In this document: positions 45,352 through 55,744 of the stretch, in pieces
How positions within the stretch are numbered: position 1 is the stretch's first letter
Layout: each line of letters starts with the position of its first letter
From: Dipteris shenzhenensis
Lineage: Eukaryota; Polypodiophyta; Polypodiopsida; Gleicheniales
DNA length: 64,000 nt
Reading direction: 5' to 3' (one strand)
Assembly (NCBI GenBank): GCA_047967505.1
Contig: CM106539.1
Program-made: the position numbers and the translations under genes
Notes under the pieces: generated by a model
Database searches by the model: none
What the model was told of the DNA's origin: nothing
The model's input: only the letters and a program-made list of their open reading frames with translations

Positions 45352-46389
45352 ATGGCTATAGATTTTGTTCTAGGGATGGATGTGATTTTATGTAGCAAAA
45401 GAGAAGTAGTTGCATTTGCTACAATCCATGATAGTGATCCCAATTCAGTTTGCCACTTTCGAAGACTTGGCGAAGATAAGGTGGCAGTTACTGTATCAAA
45501 GATTCTTAGCGCACATGTTGAGCTAAAGTATAAATGTGGAGATATGGAAACACTTGGAGATGTTATGCCCTACAATACATCCAACAAATCATTTATAGCA
45601 TGGGACAAAGATGAGACTTATGCAACAGACATTATCAAGAATACAAAGTGCACCACCTTGGATTTTACTATAGGGGACATTTTACAAATGAGATCATTTG
45701 CAAATAAGACTGTAGCAGAAGGTGAAGTATTGGGATTTGAACAAGTGGAGCAATGGTCATTTGCACAGATGAGGATTTTAAAAGTCACTGATGATGGTAT
45801 GGTTGATAACATAACATCCTTATGTGATCCCTACTATGAGGTATGCAAGAATATGAGATGGAGCATGCAATTTTTAAACATGAGAAAGAGGCACATGGTT
45901 TTCAATGATAAAGACAAGGTATACTACAATATCAAAGGACCTAAAAAGCGTGCCCATGTGCCAGGCTCTATCACTTCAAATGTGGATGATTTCAATATAA
46001 TCAATTATAGAAGTGACATCTTATCTGGAGTGGATGAGTTCATTGGTTCCGAGAAACAAAATGAGTTTAGAAGCGAAGCCTTATCTGGGGTGGATGAATT
46101 CTTGCACAGTGAGAAGGGCAAAGGTTTCAATAGCGATGTCTTGTCAAGTGTGGATGAGTTCATGCATATTAACAAACCTGGTGTCAATCAAGCTTGTGGA
46201 TTTGTGAAAGCCATGCAAGCTGTCCCAATGAGTGATGTTCTCTCAGGAGTGGAAGAGTTTCAAGGTTCTCAATACTCTCGTAGAATATTGAATTCATTGA
46301 ATGGTCCTAAGAGTATGTTAAAAATGAGGATGAGATCAATAGAGGATTATTCAACACGTGCGGCAAAGAAGAGGAAGCGAAAGAAATGA
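45352..46389 (+). CDS. Intact ORF of unknown family with internal repeats
   Basis: The first ATG is at 45,352 (the open frame extends to 45,328 through a TTG), giving 345 residues without a stop. The N-terminal two thirds look like a folded domain (AIDFVLGMDVILCSKREVVA, LSAHVELKYKCGDMETLGD, FTIGDILQMRSFANKTVAEG). From about 46,009 a 20-residue unit with the core SDxLSGVDEF is repeated three times at exact 60-nt spacing, and a fourth copy (SDVLSGVEEF) follows at about 46,228. The end, AAKKRKRKK, is a likely nuclear localisation signal. It starts about 130 bp after the satellite edge, and a DUF7869-like relic follows within 150 bp on the same strand, so both may belong to one mobile unit. The family is not recognised. 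Confidence 0.5.
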   Translation: MAIDFVLGMDVILCSKREVVAFATIHDSDPNSVCHFRRLGEDKVAVTVSKILSAHVELKYKCGDMETLGDVMPYNTSNKSFIAWDKDETYATDIIKNTKCTTLDFTIGDILQMRSFANKTVAEGEVLGFEQVEQWSFAQMRILKVTDDGMVDNITSLCDPYYEVCKNMRWSMQFLNMRKRHMVFNDKDKVYYNIKGPKKRAHVPGSITSNVDDFNIINYRSDILSGVDEFIGSEKQNEFRSEALSGVDEFLHSEKGKGFNSDVLSSVDEFMHINKPGVNQACGFVKAMQAVPMSDVLSGVEEFQGSQYSRRILNSLNGPKSMLKMRMRSIEDYSTRAAKKRKRKK

Positions 46390-48529
46390 ATACCTTCTCA
46401 CAAGTCTCTCTTGCTTTCTTAAGAATGGCAATAAAAGGCTAAGTTCAAGACAAAAGGTAAAACCTCTCGTAAATGGAAAAAGGATTTGCAATAAGGCATA
46501 TCGCAATATTACTGGATTATCCCATGGTACATATTGGGATTTATCACCAAGGTAAAGGGCGGCAATAGATTTAGCATTCACGGTAATAGAGGAAGATCCA
46601 AATCAAGAATCTCAACTGTCAGGGCAGCAGCAATTTTGCAAGACTTCATACATGAAAATGCTTTACCTCAACCCCATATATCTACCAAACTCCCTAACGG
46701 TGATGCGATCACTGAAATGCACCTTCCAATGGGCTTGACAAAGCTCGAAGTATTTGATTCTATTGCAGAAAAGCAAAGGCAAAGAGGGGATGCCATAGCT
46801 TCTTCTCATACTTTGTATACTCTTTGGAAGAAGAACTTTGGATATGTTAAAATCCCAAGGAGGTAAAAAATGTCAAAGTGCAATGTCTGTGATGATTTAA
46901 AGCGAGCGATTGAGAGTGCAATATGTCCAAATCAAAGGGAATTATACAAAAAAAACCAAAAATCTCATCATGACCTTATTCGACATTCCAGACAAAAATA
47001 TGCATTTTGGAAGGAGCAAGCTATTTCGCATCCCGATGACTACATGTACCTTATTGTAGATGGCATGGATCAGAATACAACAACATTGCCTCGTTTTGTT
47101 GCCACTCCACCTAAATTACAAGGAAAGCACTTTTTAAAGACACATCTATGTGGAGTGTTAGTGCATGGAATTAAGTTCTTTGTAGATATATGGATTGATT
47201 CCTTGCATCTACATGATAGCAATCAAGTTGTAACATCTATTATGAAGGTAATTCACAATGTACATTCATAAAAAGGTCGCCTACCACTGACTTTGAGAAT
47301 ACAAGCTGATAATTGCTGGCGAGAAAATAAGAATGTACTCATGTTTGCATTTTGCTCCATGCTAGTTGCTCATCGAATCTTCAGTGAGGTCGAATGTGGA
47401 TTTTTGTATGTTGGGCATACACATGAGGATATCGATCAGGTTTTTAGCACAGTCTCAAGGGAGCTTAAATGCAAGGATGTGGAGACAATAGATGACTTGT
47501 AAGAAGATGTGGCAAGCAAGTTGGTGGTCGTAAGGAAAGTACAGTATGTGAGAGGCTCGAAAGAATGTATGATTGGAAGAGCTTCATTCTACCTTTCATA
47601 CAAACGGGTGGTGATGCATTGACAGGTCATACCAATCCACACTACTTTCGTTTTTTTTTTAAAGATGAAAAACCCGTAATGCAATGGCAACAGTATTCTC
47701 ATGATACAAAATGGGAACCTGAAGAATCTTATAGTCTCTTAACTTTAATTCCTAGCAAGAAAAGGTATCCAACATGGGCTCCTATACAAGAATTCAATGA
47801 GAGGTCTAACTGTGAAATAGAAGGATTAAAAGCATTTATTACATACAAAGAGGAAATGCTCCGGAGATATCCTGATTCGAAGCCTATTGAAGAGAACACA
47901 CTACCACTGTTATTAACAAGACACGAAATTTAATAAAGGACCTTGAGAGAATGCGAGGCTCAAAGGATGTCAAGGAAGAATGCAATATGTTTTGGCCAAA
48001 TGTTCATAACGATTTGCACCCAGCTCCAGTCTTTGAAAATGAATTTGTATCATTACTCCCACGTCCATATTGTGGACCGAAGAAGAGAGAGTTTATGCCA
48101 CAAGTAGATATAGAGGTCGATTGTTTTGTTGTGGTTCGGCCATCGGATGATGAATATGAGAATGTGAAGTTTTGGGTTGCAAAATTAGTAGTTGATGTGC
48201 AAAGAGATGACCAAGGGAGAGCTACAGCATTTACAGCAGTATGGTATGAACCAAAGGGCAAGAAGGAGAATATGGATAACAACACATTGTATACTAATTG
48301 TATAATGAAGGAGTGGGTCCCAAATGATGAAGCAGTCTCTCAAGTTTTGACGGAGACAATCATAGTGTCTTGGCATTCAAGGGCAAAGAAATCAAAGAAG
48401 CGCATGGGATATGAGGTAGAAGGAAAAATAAAAATACCACAGCAAACTATTTTGCATATACACGAATTTTTAAGGATGCTTGCCATGAAGGAAGTAGAAG
48501 GAGACATCGCAAATGAAGAATGTCCATGA
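46390..48529 (+). pseudogene. DUF7869-like gene (DDE-like fold suspected), degraded
   Basis: The N-terminal part reads VNGKRICNKAYRNITGLSHG, then HGNRGRSKSRIST, LPNGDAITEMHLPMGLTKLE and CNVCDDLKRAIESA. The central domain has LIVDGMDQNTTTLPRF (about 47,055), LKTHLCGVLVHG, IQADNCWRENKNVLMFAF (about 47,297) and LYVGHTHEDIDQVFS (about 47,408). A C-terminal part at 47,951-48,529 has FVVVRPSDDEYENVKFWVAK. This layout matches a widespread uncharacterised family in plants and animals known as DUF7869. The spaced D..D, ADN and HTHEDID acidic motifs resemble an RNase H-like nuclease. TAA stops occur near 46,864, 47,269 and 47,500, with frameshifts near 47,540 and 47,940. Family assignment is from memory of motifs. 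Confidence 0.65.
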
Positions 48530-48649
48530 TTAAAGCTTTGTATTGAAGTCCATTGAAGGATTTTATTTGGGTACTAGGCAAGAAGACAATCCAAGATAAT
48601 TATAATCAGAGCCATCACCTCCTATGTCAAATGAGAGTCAAAATATGCA

Positions 48650-49062
48650 CTGGATGTCACCCAAGGGTCAAGGCTTGCCAAGACAACAGGGAGTTAATGC
48701 AGATGGCACCTGGCAAGGGACTATCACATTGAGCAATAAGACAATGGGGAGTCAATGCACCCAAGGGGCAAGGCTTAGTAAGATAACTTGTGGGAGTTAA
48801 TGCAGATGGCACCTGTATTTTGCACTGGATATCACCCAAGGATCAAGGCTTAGCAAGACAATAGGGAGTTAATGCAGATGGTACCTGGCAAGGGACTATT
48901 GCATTGAGCAATAAGACAATGGGGAGTCAATGCACCCAAGGGGCAAGGCTTGGCAAGACAAGTGGGAGTCAAATTATGCAGATGGCACCTGGCAAGGGAC
49001 TGTCATGAGATTGAGCAATAAGACAATGGGGAGTCAAATTATGCAGATGGCACGAATTGAGG
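48650..49062. repeat. Minisatellite
   Basis: About three copies of a unit containing GGGAGTTAATGCAGATGGCA, CCTGGCAAGGGACTAT, GAGCAATAAGACAATGGGGA and CACCCAAGGGGCAAGGCTT, with indels between copies. Confidence 0.85.
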
Positions 49063-49780
49063 CTCTTTAAGAGCAACAATTTAAATTATAAACATATGTT
49101 CAATCTATATCATTTTGGATATAAAGACTCTAGCTGAGAGTAACATCTCTCAATGTAATCATATAATAATAGCTATAATTGCTATTATACCTCTTTGGTT
49201 CAATACAAAACTTCGGTCTTATGGCATCATGTCTTTTTTTATTTATTAAAAGTTTTAAAAATTTTGTGCATATTGCGAGTGACAATGTTATTTTCATGAA
49301 ATATTTAAGTCTCCTTTCATGGATTTATAAATTTATCATGTCAAGGAAAAACGTCAAGGAAAAATATTAAAAATAATTAAATTAACAAATAACTTAGACA
49401 TAGCTAGAATTTCTAATATAGGATTATTTCAAATTCTTGCATGTTGGTGCAAAAGTATAGATTGAAAAAACAATATTTTTATGTGAATATGATAGTGCCA
49501 CAAAGTGAACTTTTGATTTGGGAAGAATATTTTTAGAAAGTAAAATTTCTAGAAAAAGCTAGAGAATTTTTAACTCCATAAATGATTATCCCTCAAAATT
49601 GATCAATGGAATGTGTTTGATCATAAAATCACACATAGCAGATATGTAAAGAAATTTAACGCATGGACACCTAAACAAGTCCTTAAACAAAAACTTAATG
49701 CATGGGATAGAGATGGTATGCCATTGGGGTATAAAGAAGAGGGGGGGGAAGAGAGAGAGAGAGAGAGACAAAATTCACTA
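49063..49780. other. AT-rich spacer
   Basis: No gene or structured repeat recognised except a G9 run and short (GA)n at 49,740-49,768. Confidence 0.5.
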
Positions 49781-49787
49781 GTTTAAG

Positions 49788-50100
49788 TGACAGCATAAAC
49801 CTATTAAAGTAAAGGAAAGATCCAATGGGTTTTAGAGATAAAAGATGAGAACAGATCCAAAGTAAACAAAAGCATAAACCTATTAATTTAGTAAACGAAA
49901 GACCCAATGGGTTTAGAGATAAAAAAGCATAAACCTATTAATTTAGTAAACGACAGACCCAATGGGTTTAGAGATAAAAGATAAGTACAGGCACACACTA
50001 AACGAAAGCATAAAACCTATTAATTTAGTAAACGAAAGACACAATGGGTTTTTAAAGACAAAAGATAAGAGCAGATACAAAGTAAAAGAAAGAACATAGA
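49788..50100. repeat. Tandem repeat, four copies
   Basis: Unit AAGCATAAACCTATTAATTT, AGTAAACGAAAGACCCAATG, GGTTTAGAGATAAAAGATAA, with a variable tail. Copies start at about 49,789, 49,869, 49,925 and 50,005. Confidence 0.85.
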
Positions 50101-50133
50101 TATATATATATATATATATATATGGAGAGAGAG

Positions 50134-50174
<41 letters not shown>
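50101..50174. repeat. Compound microsatellite (TA)n(GA)n
   Basis: About 11 TA units followed by about 25 GA units with minor interruptions. It abuts the truncated 3' end of the copia relic. Confidence 0.95.
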
Positions 50175-50179
<5 letters not shown>

Positions 50180-50360
50180 TGGCCTTGTGTCTAATCCCAA
50201 AATCCTCTCTCATTCCCATTTGCTACTAACTTCCATGCTTCTGATGATGGCTTCACCAGAACTTGTCTTATGGTTATTCACGCTTCCTCCAAATCCACCT
50301 GATTTCGCATTCTCCATGCTGCGCAATGGCCTCCTTTCTGCAAATGTCATCCTGTGATAT

Positions 50361-51825
50361 TCACAATCTATTCCGAACTCTTGAGGAGTTAGCATATTCA
50401 GTTTGTGGCGACAATGGTACCTGCGTTGTTCCCTCAGTGTTACTACACAGAGTTGCGATGTTGTGGAGATATGGTGCTGTCATCATGGCTTTGCTCCAAA
50501 AAGACTTTGGAAGCTTTGAATCAGCAAGTAGGGTGCGTCCACCTTCGGTGAGTGTGCGTATTTTGTTTTCAGAGATCCCATTTTGAGACTGCGTGTCGGG
50601 AATTGAAGATTGGTGAATTATTCCCTGATCTCTGCAATATTTATCAAAAGCATGTGAGAAATACTCACCGCCACCATCGGTGCGGAGGAGCTGGAGCGTG
50701 TGCACTGTCTGCATTGTTGCCATCTTGTGGTACTCCTTGAATCTCTCAAGTGTTTCACTTTTATGCTTGAGGAAATACGTATAGGTGTAGGAGCTAAAGT
50801 CGTCCACAAAGATGATGTAGTACACTGAACCCCCAAGCGATTGAGTTTGCACCAGTTGGAGGAGTCTGGTGGCACGTGTCCCGTGAAGACTAGAGAAGGT
50901 TGTCAAGTGTTGTTTGCCTAGCACACAAGACTCACAGAATGGGTCGTGTGTTGAAAGACGAGTCTGTAGGCCGGTTACCAATTGGGATCGCGCCAATCGA
51001 GACAAGGCTTGGAAATTGAAGTGTTCTAAGCGGCGGTGCCAGACGTGTGTCAGCTTTGACAACCTGAGCAGTTTAGTCTTGATGAGGTGAGCGACCGTGC
51101 CCAATCGGGTAGAGGCCATCAATTGGTCTGCATTGGGCTGGTCAAAACCCAGTGTCTTTGTGTTTGATCAAGCAATGATATTCTTGGAAGTCGAGGTTAA
51201 AGCCTTGAGCTGTGAAGGAGGCAACAAAGATCAAGTTCTTACGCAGTCCAAAGTGGCGCGCATCGATTAATTGGAGGACAACTGTGCCATGGCCAACGGC
51301 TTCCAGGGAGCGGTTGTCACCCAGGTACACTGGGAGAGGCACGTCATACTTCTGAATTAGGTTGGTGAACTACTGTCTTTTAGACAACATGTGGCGAGAC
51401 GCACTGGTGTCCAGGTTCCACATGGTATGGGTTTGATCATCTTTGACGGGCGCCCTCCGCTGAGTAATGCACAGGAGGTGTAGAGGCGCATAGGGCGAGA
51501 TGATTGAGGGCGACGCTGGAATTTGCGTTAAGGCCAACGAGGGAACCTCAGTACTGTTGATGGAGTACCGCTTGCGTTGGAAGTAGAGGTTGTTGTTGTC
51601 TCGAGGTACCAGCCGGGTTAACGTAGCCTGTGTGTTGAAAGCTCCTTCGAGGTCTTCGAGGGAACCTCGGATTCTTGCTTTGCATGAAGAGTGCATTTGT
51701 CCGGTTTGGCTCTTGGCGTGCATTCTGTGTGATGACGCATGAGGTCTTCTTGGAGTATCATGCCTAAGAGTGTCGGAAGCGTGAGTTGTGTGAGAGAGCT
51801 CTGCGTGGTTATGAACGCTCGCCAT
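50361..51825 (-). pseudogene. copia family B protease, pre-integrase and integrase core
   Basis: The protease region reads WNLDTSASRHML, where the catalytic DSG is altered to DTS, so it would be inactive. After a TAG near 51,370 come YDVPLPVYLGDNRSLEAVGH and other protease-side sequence. In a shifted frame (51,122-50,361) the integrase follows: VWHRRLEHFNFQALSRLA and FCESCVLGKQ (zinc-binding H..H..C..C), IIFVDDFSSYTYTYFLKHKS, LLRTDGGGEYFSHAFDKYC and SQNGISENKIRTLTEGGRTL, which carry the D, D and E catalytic residues. The frame decays after that. Confidence 0.85.
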
Positions 51826-52313
51826 GATGCAGGCAACGCCGTGATGAGCATGGTTACTTGTTGGAGTGGGGAGATTACCAGCCCGGCATTGACGGTTTCA
51901 TCTAAGGCTGTTTGCCATTGATACAAGAAATCAAGGACAGAGTCTGACTCATGCAACTGGAGATTCAGGAGACGCCTGTGTGCGTTGACTTGAGTCGATA
52001 TATCCTGATCATCATACGTGCTCTTGAGCTTTTCCCAGATTTTCTTTGCTGATTTGAGTGCATGCACGAGTTGTACCTGTGTATCTCCACAATGGAGAAT
52101 GATATTGGATTTGGCCTTAGCATTTGCCAATTCCCACGCCTTGTGCATGGCAGGAAGAGTTACGCCAGGGTTAACCGAGCTTCCATCAACGACATCCCAA
52201 AGTTCAGAGCGGACCAGCAACATCTCCATTTTGATTGCCCACAACCGATAGTTGGAGTTGTTGAGTCTTTCAATGTCGTAGTGGCATTTTATGACAGTGC
52301 TGGAAGAGGCCAT
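51618..52313 (-). pseudogene. copia family B Gag
   Basis: The 231-codon frame begins MASSSTVIKCHYDIERLNNS (ATG at 52,313), with YRLWAIKMEMLLVRSELWDV and KSAKKIWEKLKSTYDDQDIS. This is a typical DUF4219/UBN2 copia Gag with the conserved ..L....Y..W...M...L. start, the W..L...Y segment and ITALPASWRAFITTQ. The frame shifts into pro-pol before any zinc knuckle, which I cannot find. It is well preserved apart from that shift. Confidence 0.85.
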
Positions 52314-52390
52314 TTCGTGGGACTAGGGAAGAAACTGAAGCAAGTGATGAAGTTGTGTATCAGAGAAGGACCAGGGGTCGAACACTCAAG

Positions 52391-52402
52391 CGAGTGATAC
52401 CA
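52391..52402 (-). promoter_or_regulatory. Primer binding site of family B
   Basis: The minus strand reads TGGTATCACTCG directly after LTR end CTTCTCA, at the expected place 5' of Gag. The first eight bases match the tRNA-iMet type site. Confidence 0.65.
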
Positions 52403-52582
52403 TGAGAAGAGGTGGAGTACAAAGAAGAGGGAGAGAGGAACGTATACGCGCATACTAGATCGGAATGAATGGAAAAGTGGGACGAGACCGGGAGATGCAG
52501 GAAACGAGAGTGAAGTTTATTGAAGGAGCCAACACTCTAATAGAGTGAAGGCATCAGTTACAACTGCGTGAGCATTACAACA
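52403..52582 (-). repeat. 5' LTR of copia family B (about 180 bp)
   Basis: The minus strand runs from about TGTTGTAATGC to CTTCTCA. The start is placed by the TG..CA rule and may be off because no second LTR is available for comparison. Confidence 0.5.
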
Positions 52583-52617
52583 ACTGAATGAGCGTGCTAA
52601 TATGCGCTTATTATGCA

Positions 52618-53283
52618 TTATTGTTTACAGATTTGGATTAATGTATTTTGTCTTGACACTCTGCTCTTGATGTCCTGTATTCGACGCAGGGGAGAAGAGA
52701 GACATGGAGAGGAGGTGAAGCCGTTTCTTGATGGAGGGATCGTCAACACTGAGGCGGGAGGACGGGAGGCGACTGTTGATATCTGCTGCAGTTTCGGTGC
52801 TTGGAGAAGGTTTGGATATGAAATTATACGAGGACTAAGGCTCAAGTACGACGTATCGGTAGTAGCTAATGGAGTTGGGCGAGCAACGAGCTTACGGCTC
52901 GATTGCTTCCATTTCTTGAGGATGTGATTGACAGTTCTGTGGAAGAGAGTGGAGAGGAGAATGAAGCCGTCGGACACTGCCATGGCAGTGATGAAATTGA
53001 CTCCTTCAGGATTCGCCATGGCTTCTGCGCTCGGGGGAGTCCCTAGGAGTAATAGACAAGACAAGCTCCTGAGCGGCCTCGAATTTTGACTGACAGAAAG
53101 CGGGATGACTGATGGTGCAAAGGTGGATTTGCAAGAGATGCTCAGAACAACAACACGAACAGTACCTCCGTGATTGTGATTATAACGACAAAGATTAGAT
53201 GTGGTCGTGGGCGATTGGACAGCGTAATCGGAAGAAGAAAGAGATTTGATTGGATTGTCCAAAGCACTCGATCGGGTTGGCAA
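52618..53283 (-). CDS. Possible host ORF, unknown (221 codons)
   Basis: An open frame without stops in sequence that is richer in GC than its surroundings. It is Ser/Thr/Arg-rich at the start (SSALDNPIKSLSSSDYAV, later NSRPLRSLSCLLLL), compatible with an organelle transit peptide but not diagnostic. The middle has AMANPEGVNFITAMAVSDGF and ILLSTLFHRTVNHILKKW. The frame ends in a Pro/Ser/Arg-rich stretch. It could be an exon of a host gene or chance. No family is recognised, and the plus strand is also partly open. Confidence 0.25.
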   Translation of the reverse strand: MPTRSSALDNPIKSLSSSDYAVQSPTTTSNLCRYNHNHGGTVRVVVLSISCKSTFAPSVIPLSVSQNSRPLRSLSCLLLLGTPPSAEAMANPEGVNFITAMAVSDGFILLSTLFHRTVNHILKKWKQSSRKLVARPTPLATTDTSYLSLSPRIISYPNLLQAPKLQQISTVASRPPASVLTIPPSRNGFTSSPCLSSPLRRIQDIKSRVSRQNTLIQICKQ

Positions 53284-53429
53284 CCATCTGCATGTTTGTT
53301 AGATGAACGTCAACGACGCATGGAAATTTGCCTTGATCAGATGTTAATTCCTTTGGAATCTCCATTTTGCTTGTCCTAAGGAATGGGATTATTTCGAGCC
53401 AAATGTGTTTCTTTTTTATTTTCCTCCTA

Positions 53430-53815
53430 TTTATGAATTTGCAGGCCCTATGGAGGCTTCGAAACGGTCTCTCTGATTTTCACAGCCCCTCTCCATCATC
53501 TAAGGCTCTCAACGATCTTTTGGCTCGCAAGATACAATCTTTTGGTCTCCAAGACTCTCAGCAATTGTTGAGTTTTTACAAATGTAATCTCTTTTGTTCA
53601 ATTTTTGCTCCGTAAGGCTCTCTATATAAAATCTTGTTAATTTTGATGTAAACCACTCAGCAACAATGCCTTAGTGAATATGCTCACTAGATGTAATTAC
53701 TTTTGGCCTCTAAGGCTCTCAGCAGTTGCAGAGTTTTTATAAATGTAAGTTCTTTTTCCAATTTTTGCTCCATGAGGCTCTCAGTATAAATTGTTGTTAA
53801 TTTTTATATAAACCT
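53430..53815 (+). repeat. Diverged tandem duplication, possible exon remnant
   Basis: CTCTCAGCARTTG.MGAGTTTTTA.AAATGTAA, TTGTTAATTTTKATRTAAAC and nearby sequence occur at about 53,540-53,660 and 53,702-53,815, period about 160 bp. The first copy follows an open stretch LWRLRNGLSDFHSPSPSSKA, LNDLLARKIQSFGLQ, which looks protein-like but is not recognised. Confidence 0.5.
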
Positions 53816-54101
53816 ATTGTTGGATGTAGATGTAATATCTTTTTCTCGATGTCTACTTGATGAATTGTAATTGATTATCTGGATGGGACCACCAAGCCTC
53901 CAGTCACCCCGGTGGCTTGAAATACTTTTGCCCTCATTTAAGATTGATTGCAACAAGGACTAAAATTCCAGTATAGTGAAGTACGACTATATTTTCCTTC
54001 GTTTGGGACCAAAATAGCTCCAATACCCCACTGCGGTGGTTGGATGGAGATACATCTAGAAAAATACAATTAAACTTTTAGAACATATAAGTGACGATAT
54101 G

Positions 54102-54395
54102 GCCCTCGAGGGGTCTCTCGAGAGGTGCACTACTAAGAAACCCTATGTATCATGTGCATTCAAGGGGTATTAAAAAATCCCCTCAACTAAAATTTTTACC
54201 CCAATAAAATCACCCCTCTTTACTTATAAACTAATGGGTTTTTTTCTAAAATTGAATTAAAAAACCCTTCTTGTTATTGTAATCCTGTTAAATTTTTCTA
54301 AAAGTTGAATTAAAATACCTCTCCTTTTGAATGCACATGGTATTTTTTTTTTGGTAAAGGTGAATCCTTGAGAGAGGTCCCCTCTAGGAGCAAGG
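54102..54395. mobile_element. Miniature inverted-repeat element (Mutator-like family)
   Basis: The left end CCTCGAGGGGTCTCTCGAGA, with ATGTGCATTCAAGGGGTATT further in, faces a right end whose reverse complement is CCTAGAGGGGACCTCTCTCA with CATGTGCATTCAAAAGGAGA. The arms are about 70 bp and imperfect. The interior is AT-rich and non-coding. The AAACCCTATGTATCATGTGC block is shared with the element at 60,900-61,145. The target duplication is not clear. Confidence 0.6.
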
Positions 54396-54519
54396 GCTAT
54401 ATTGACATGCATCACAAAATATACAAGATGCCATTGGACAGATATGGAGAGATTTTTGAGAAACACCAACAAGCTCTTGGTTTAACAAAGAGGAAGGGCA
54501 TTAGTATTAAACAGGTGTG

Positions 54520-55740
54520 ATGGAATGGAATGCTCAGTTCTTGTTCGATTCCTCAGATTCATCATCTTAAGGGAAGGCCTACTTCATGATGTTGATCTTG
54601 AGGGAAGGTGTTGAGGATTCATCTCAACATCATGTTATCATATGTGCATAGCATTAACCCAAAAGAGCGCTAAAACAAAAAGGATTGAAAAACCTAAAGG
54701 GGTTTGTATATGTTTATTCTTTTCAACTAAATCTAGTGTGCAATTAGTCATTTGTGGTGTGCTCTCTAGTAGGGACCTAGGACACACAGTTGGGGGCTGA
54801 CGGGTGGCAAGGAATGATGGCATGTAGCCAATGGCAGAAAAGGGAATGGTAGAGGGGCAGGGGGAGGTGCTAAGTTCCAAGGTTTAGGGTGGGGGTGGGG
54901 TTGGGTGATATGAGCAAGATTAGGGTGGGATTAGGTTGGGGGGTTTGAAAAGACATAGAATAGATAGAAAGAGGGCATGAAGGGATAAGTTATCGAGAGG
55001 GGTGAGGGACAATTTGGGAGAGATAGAGGGTGAGTGGAGACATGGGTGGGATTGAGGGGCTGAGGGAATGGGAGAGCAGATCGAGTAGTAGCCAAGGAAG
55101 AGGAGATGGAAAGGAAAAGGTAAATCACGTCAATAATAGAATTAATGAGATGAGTGATAGAGTGGGACTATGGACATGACTTCCCATAGAATTTTTTGTA
55201 AATACAGGTGAATGTAGAAGATATACCTCTTGGATTTCTTCCCTTTCTAGTCTAAATGCCTCCTCTCACATCCCTAATAGAATTAATGACATAGAAATCC
55301 TTGTAAATTGAAAAGAATGTATAAGATAGATCTCTTGGATTTCTTCCCTTTCTTTAAATGGCTCTTTTGTTTGTATTTGGACAACTCAAAGTAGTTGTTT
55401 TACGGGGGCTAAATTCTTTTAAAATACTCTCTCTCCCATTTCCATTCCTCCATATTCTTCATCCCATGTTTTTTCAGTACTAGTAAGCACTTGACTTTAC
55501 AGTTTCTTCTGGCTCAAGTAGCCTATATTCTGACTCCTATTTCTATTCTTCTTCCTTAGTCCCTATTTGCTTGATACCAACATGCATCTACCTTTGCAAT
55601 TGTCTATGAGTCTTACTTCCAAACACTTTTTATTGCTAGCTCTCTTCTCTACAAGAAAGTGTGTGCATCACCTACACTTGCAACCTCTTCCTTACTATGA
55701 ACCTATTTGAGTATTGCTTCTTACATCCTCATCTTGTTTG
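54520..55740. other. Spacer without recognisable genes
   Basis: It includes a purine-rich G-run stretch (54,780-55,130). A diverged direct repeat GATCTCTTGGATTTCTTCCC recurs at about 55,222 and 55,332. Coding remnants start near 55,745. Confidence 0.5.
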
Positions 55741-55744
55741 TAGC

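Larger units (their letters stand above)
50200..52582 (-). mobile_element. 3'-truncated copia retrotransposon, family B
   Basis: Minus orientation: 5' LTR (about 52,403-52,582), primer site, Gag, protease region, pre-integrase and integrase core, then loss of sequence near 50,200-50,360 where a GA microsatellite begins. Reverse transcriptase, RNase H and the 3' LTR are absent. Confidence 0.8.
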
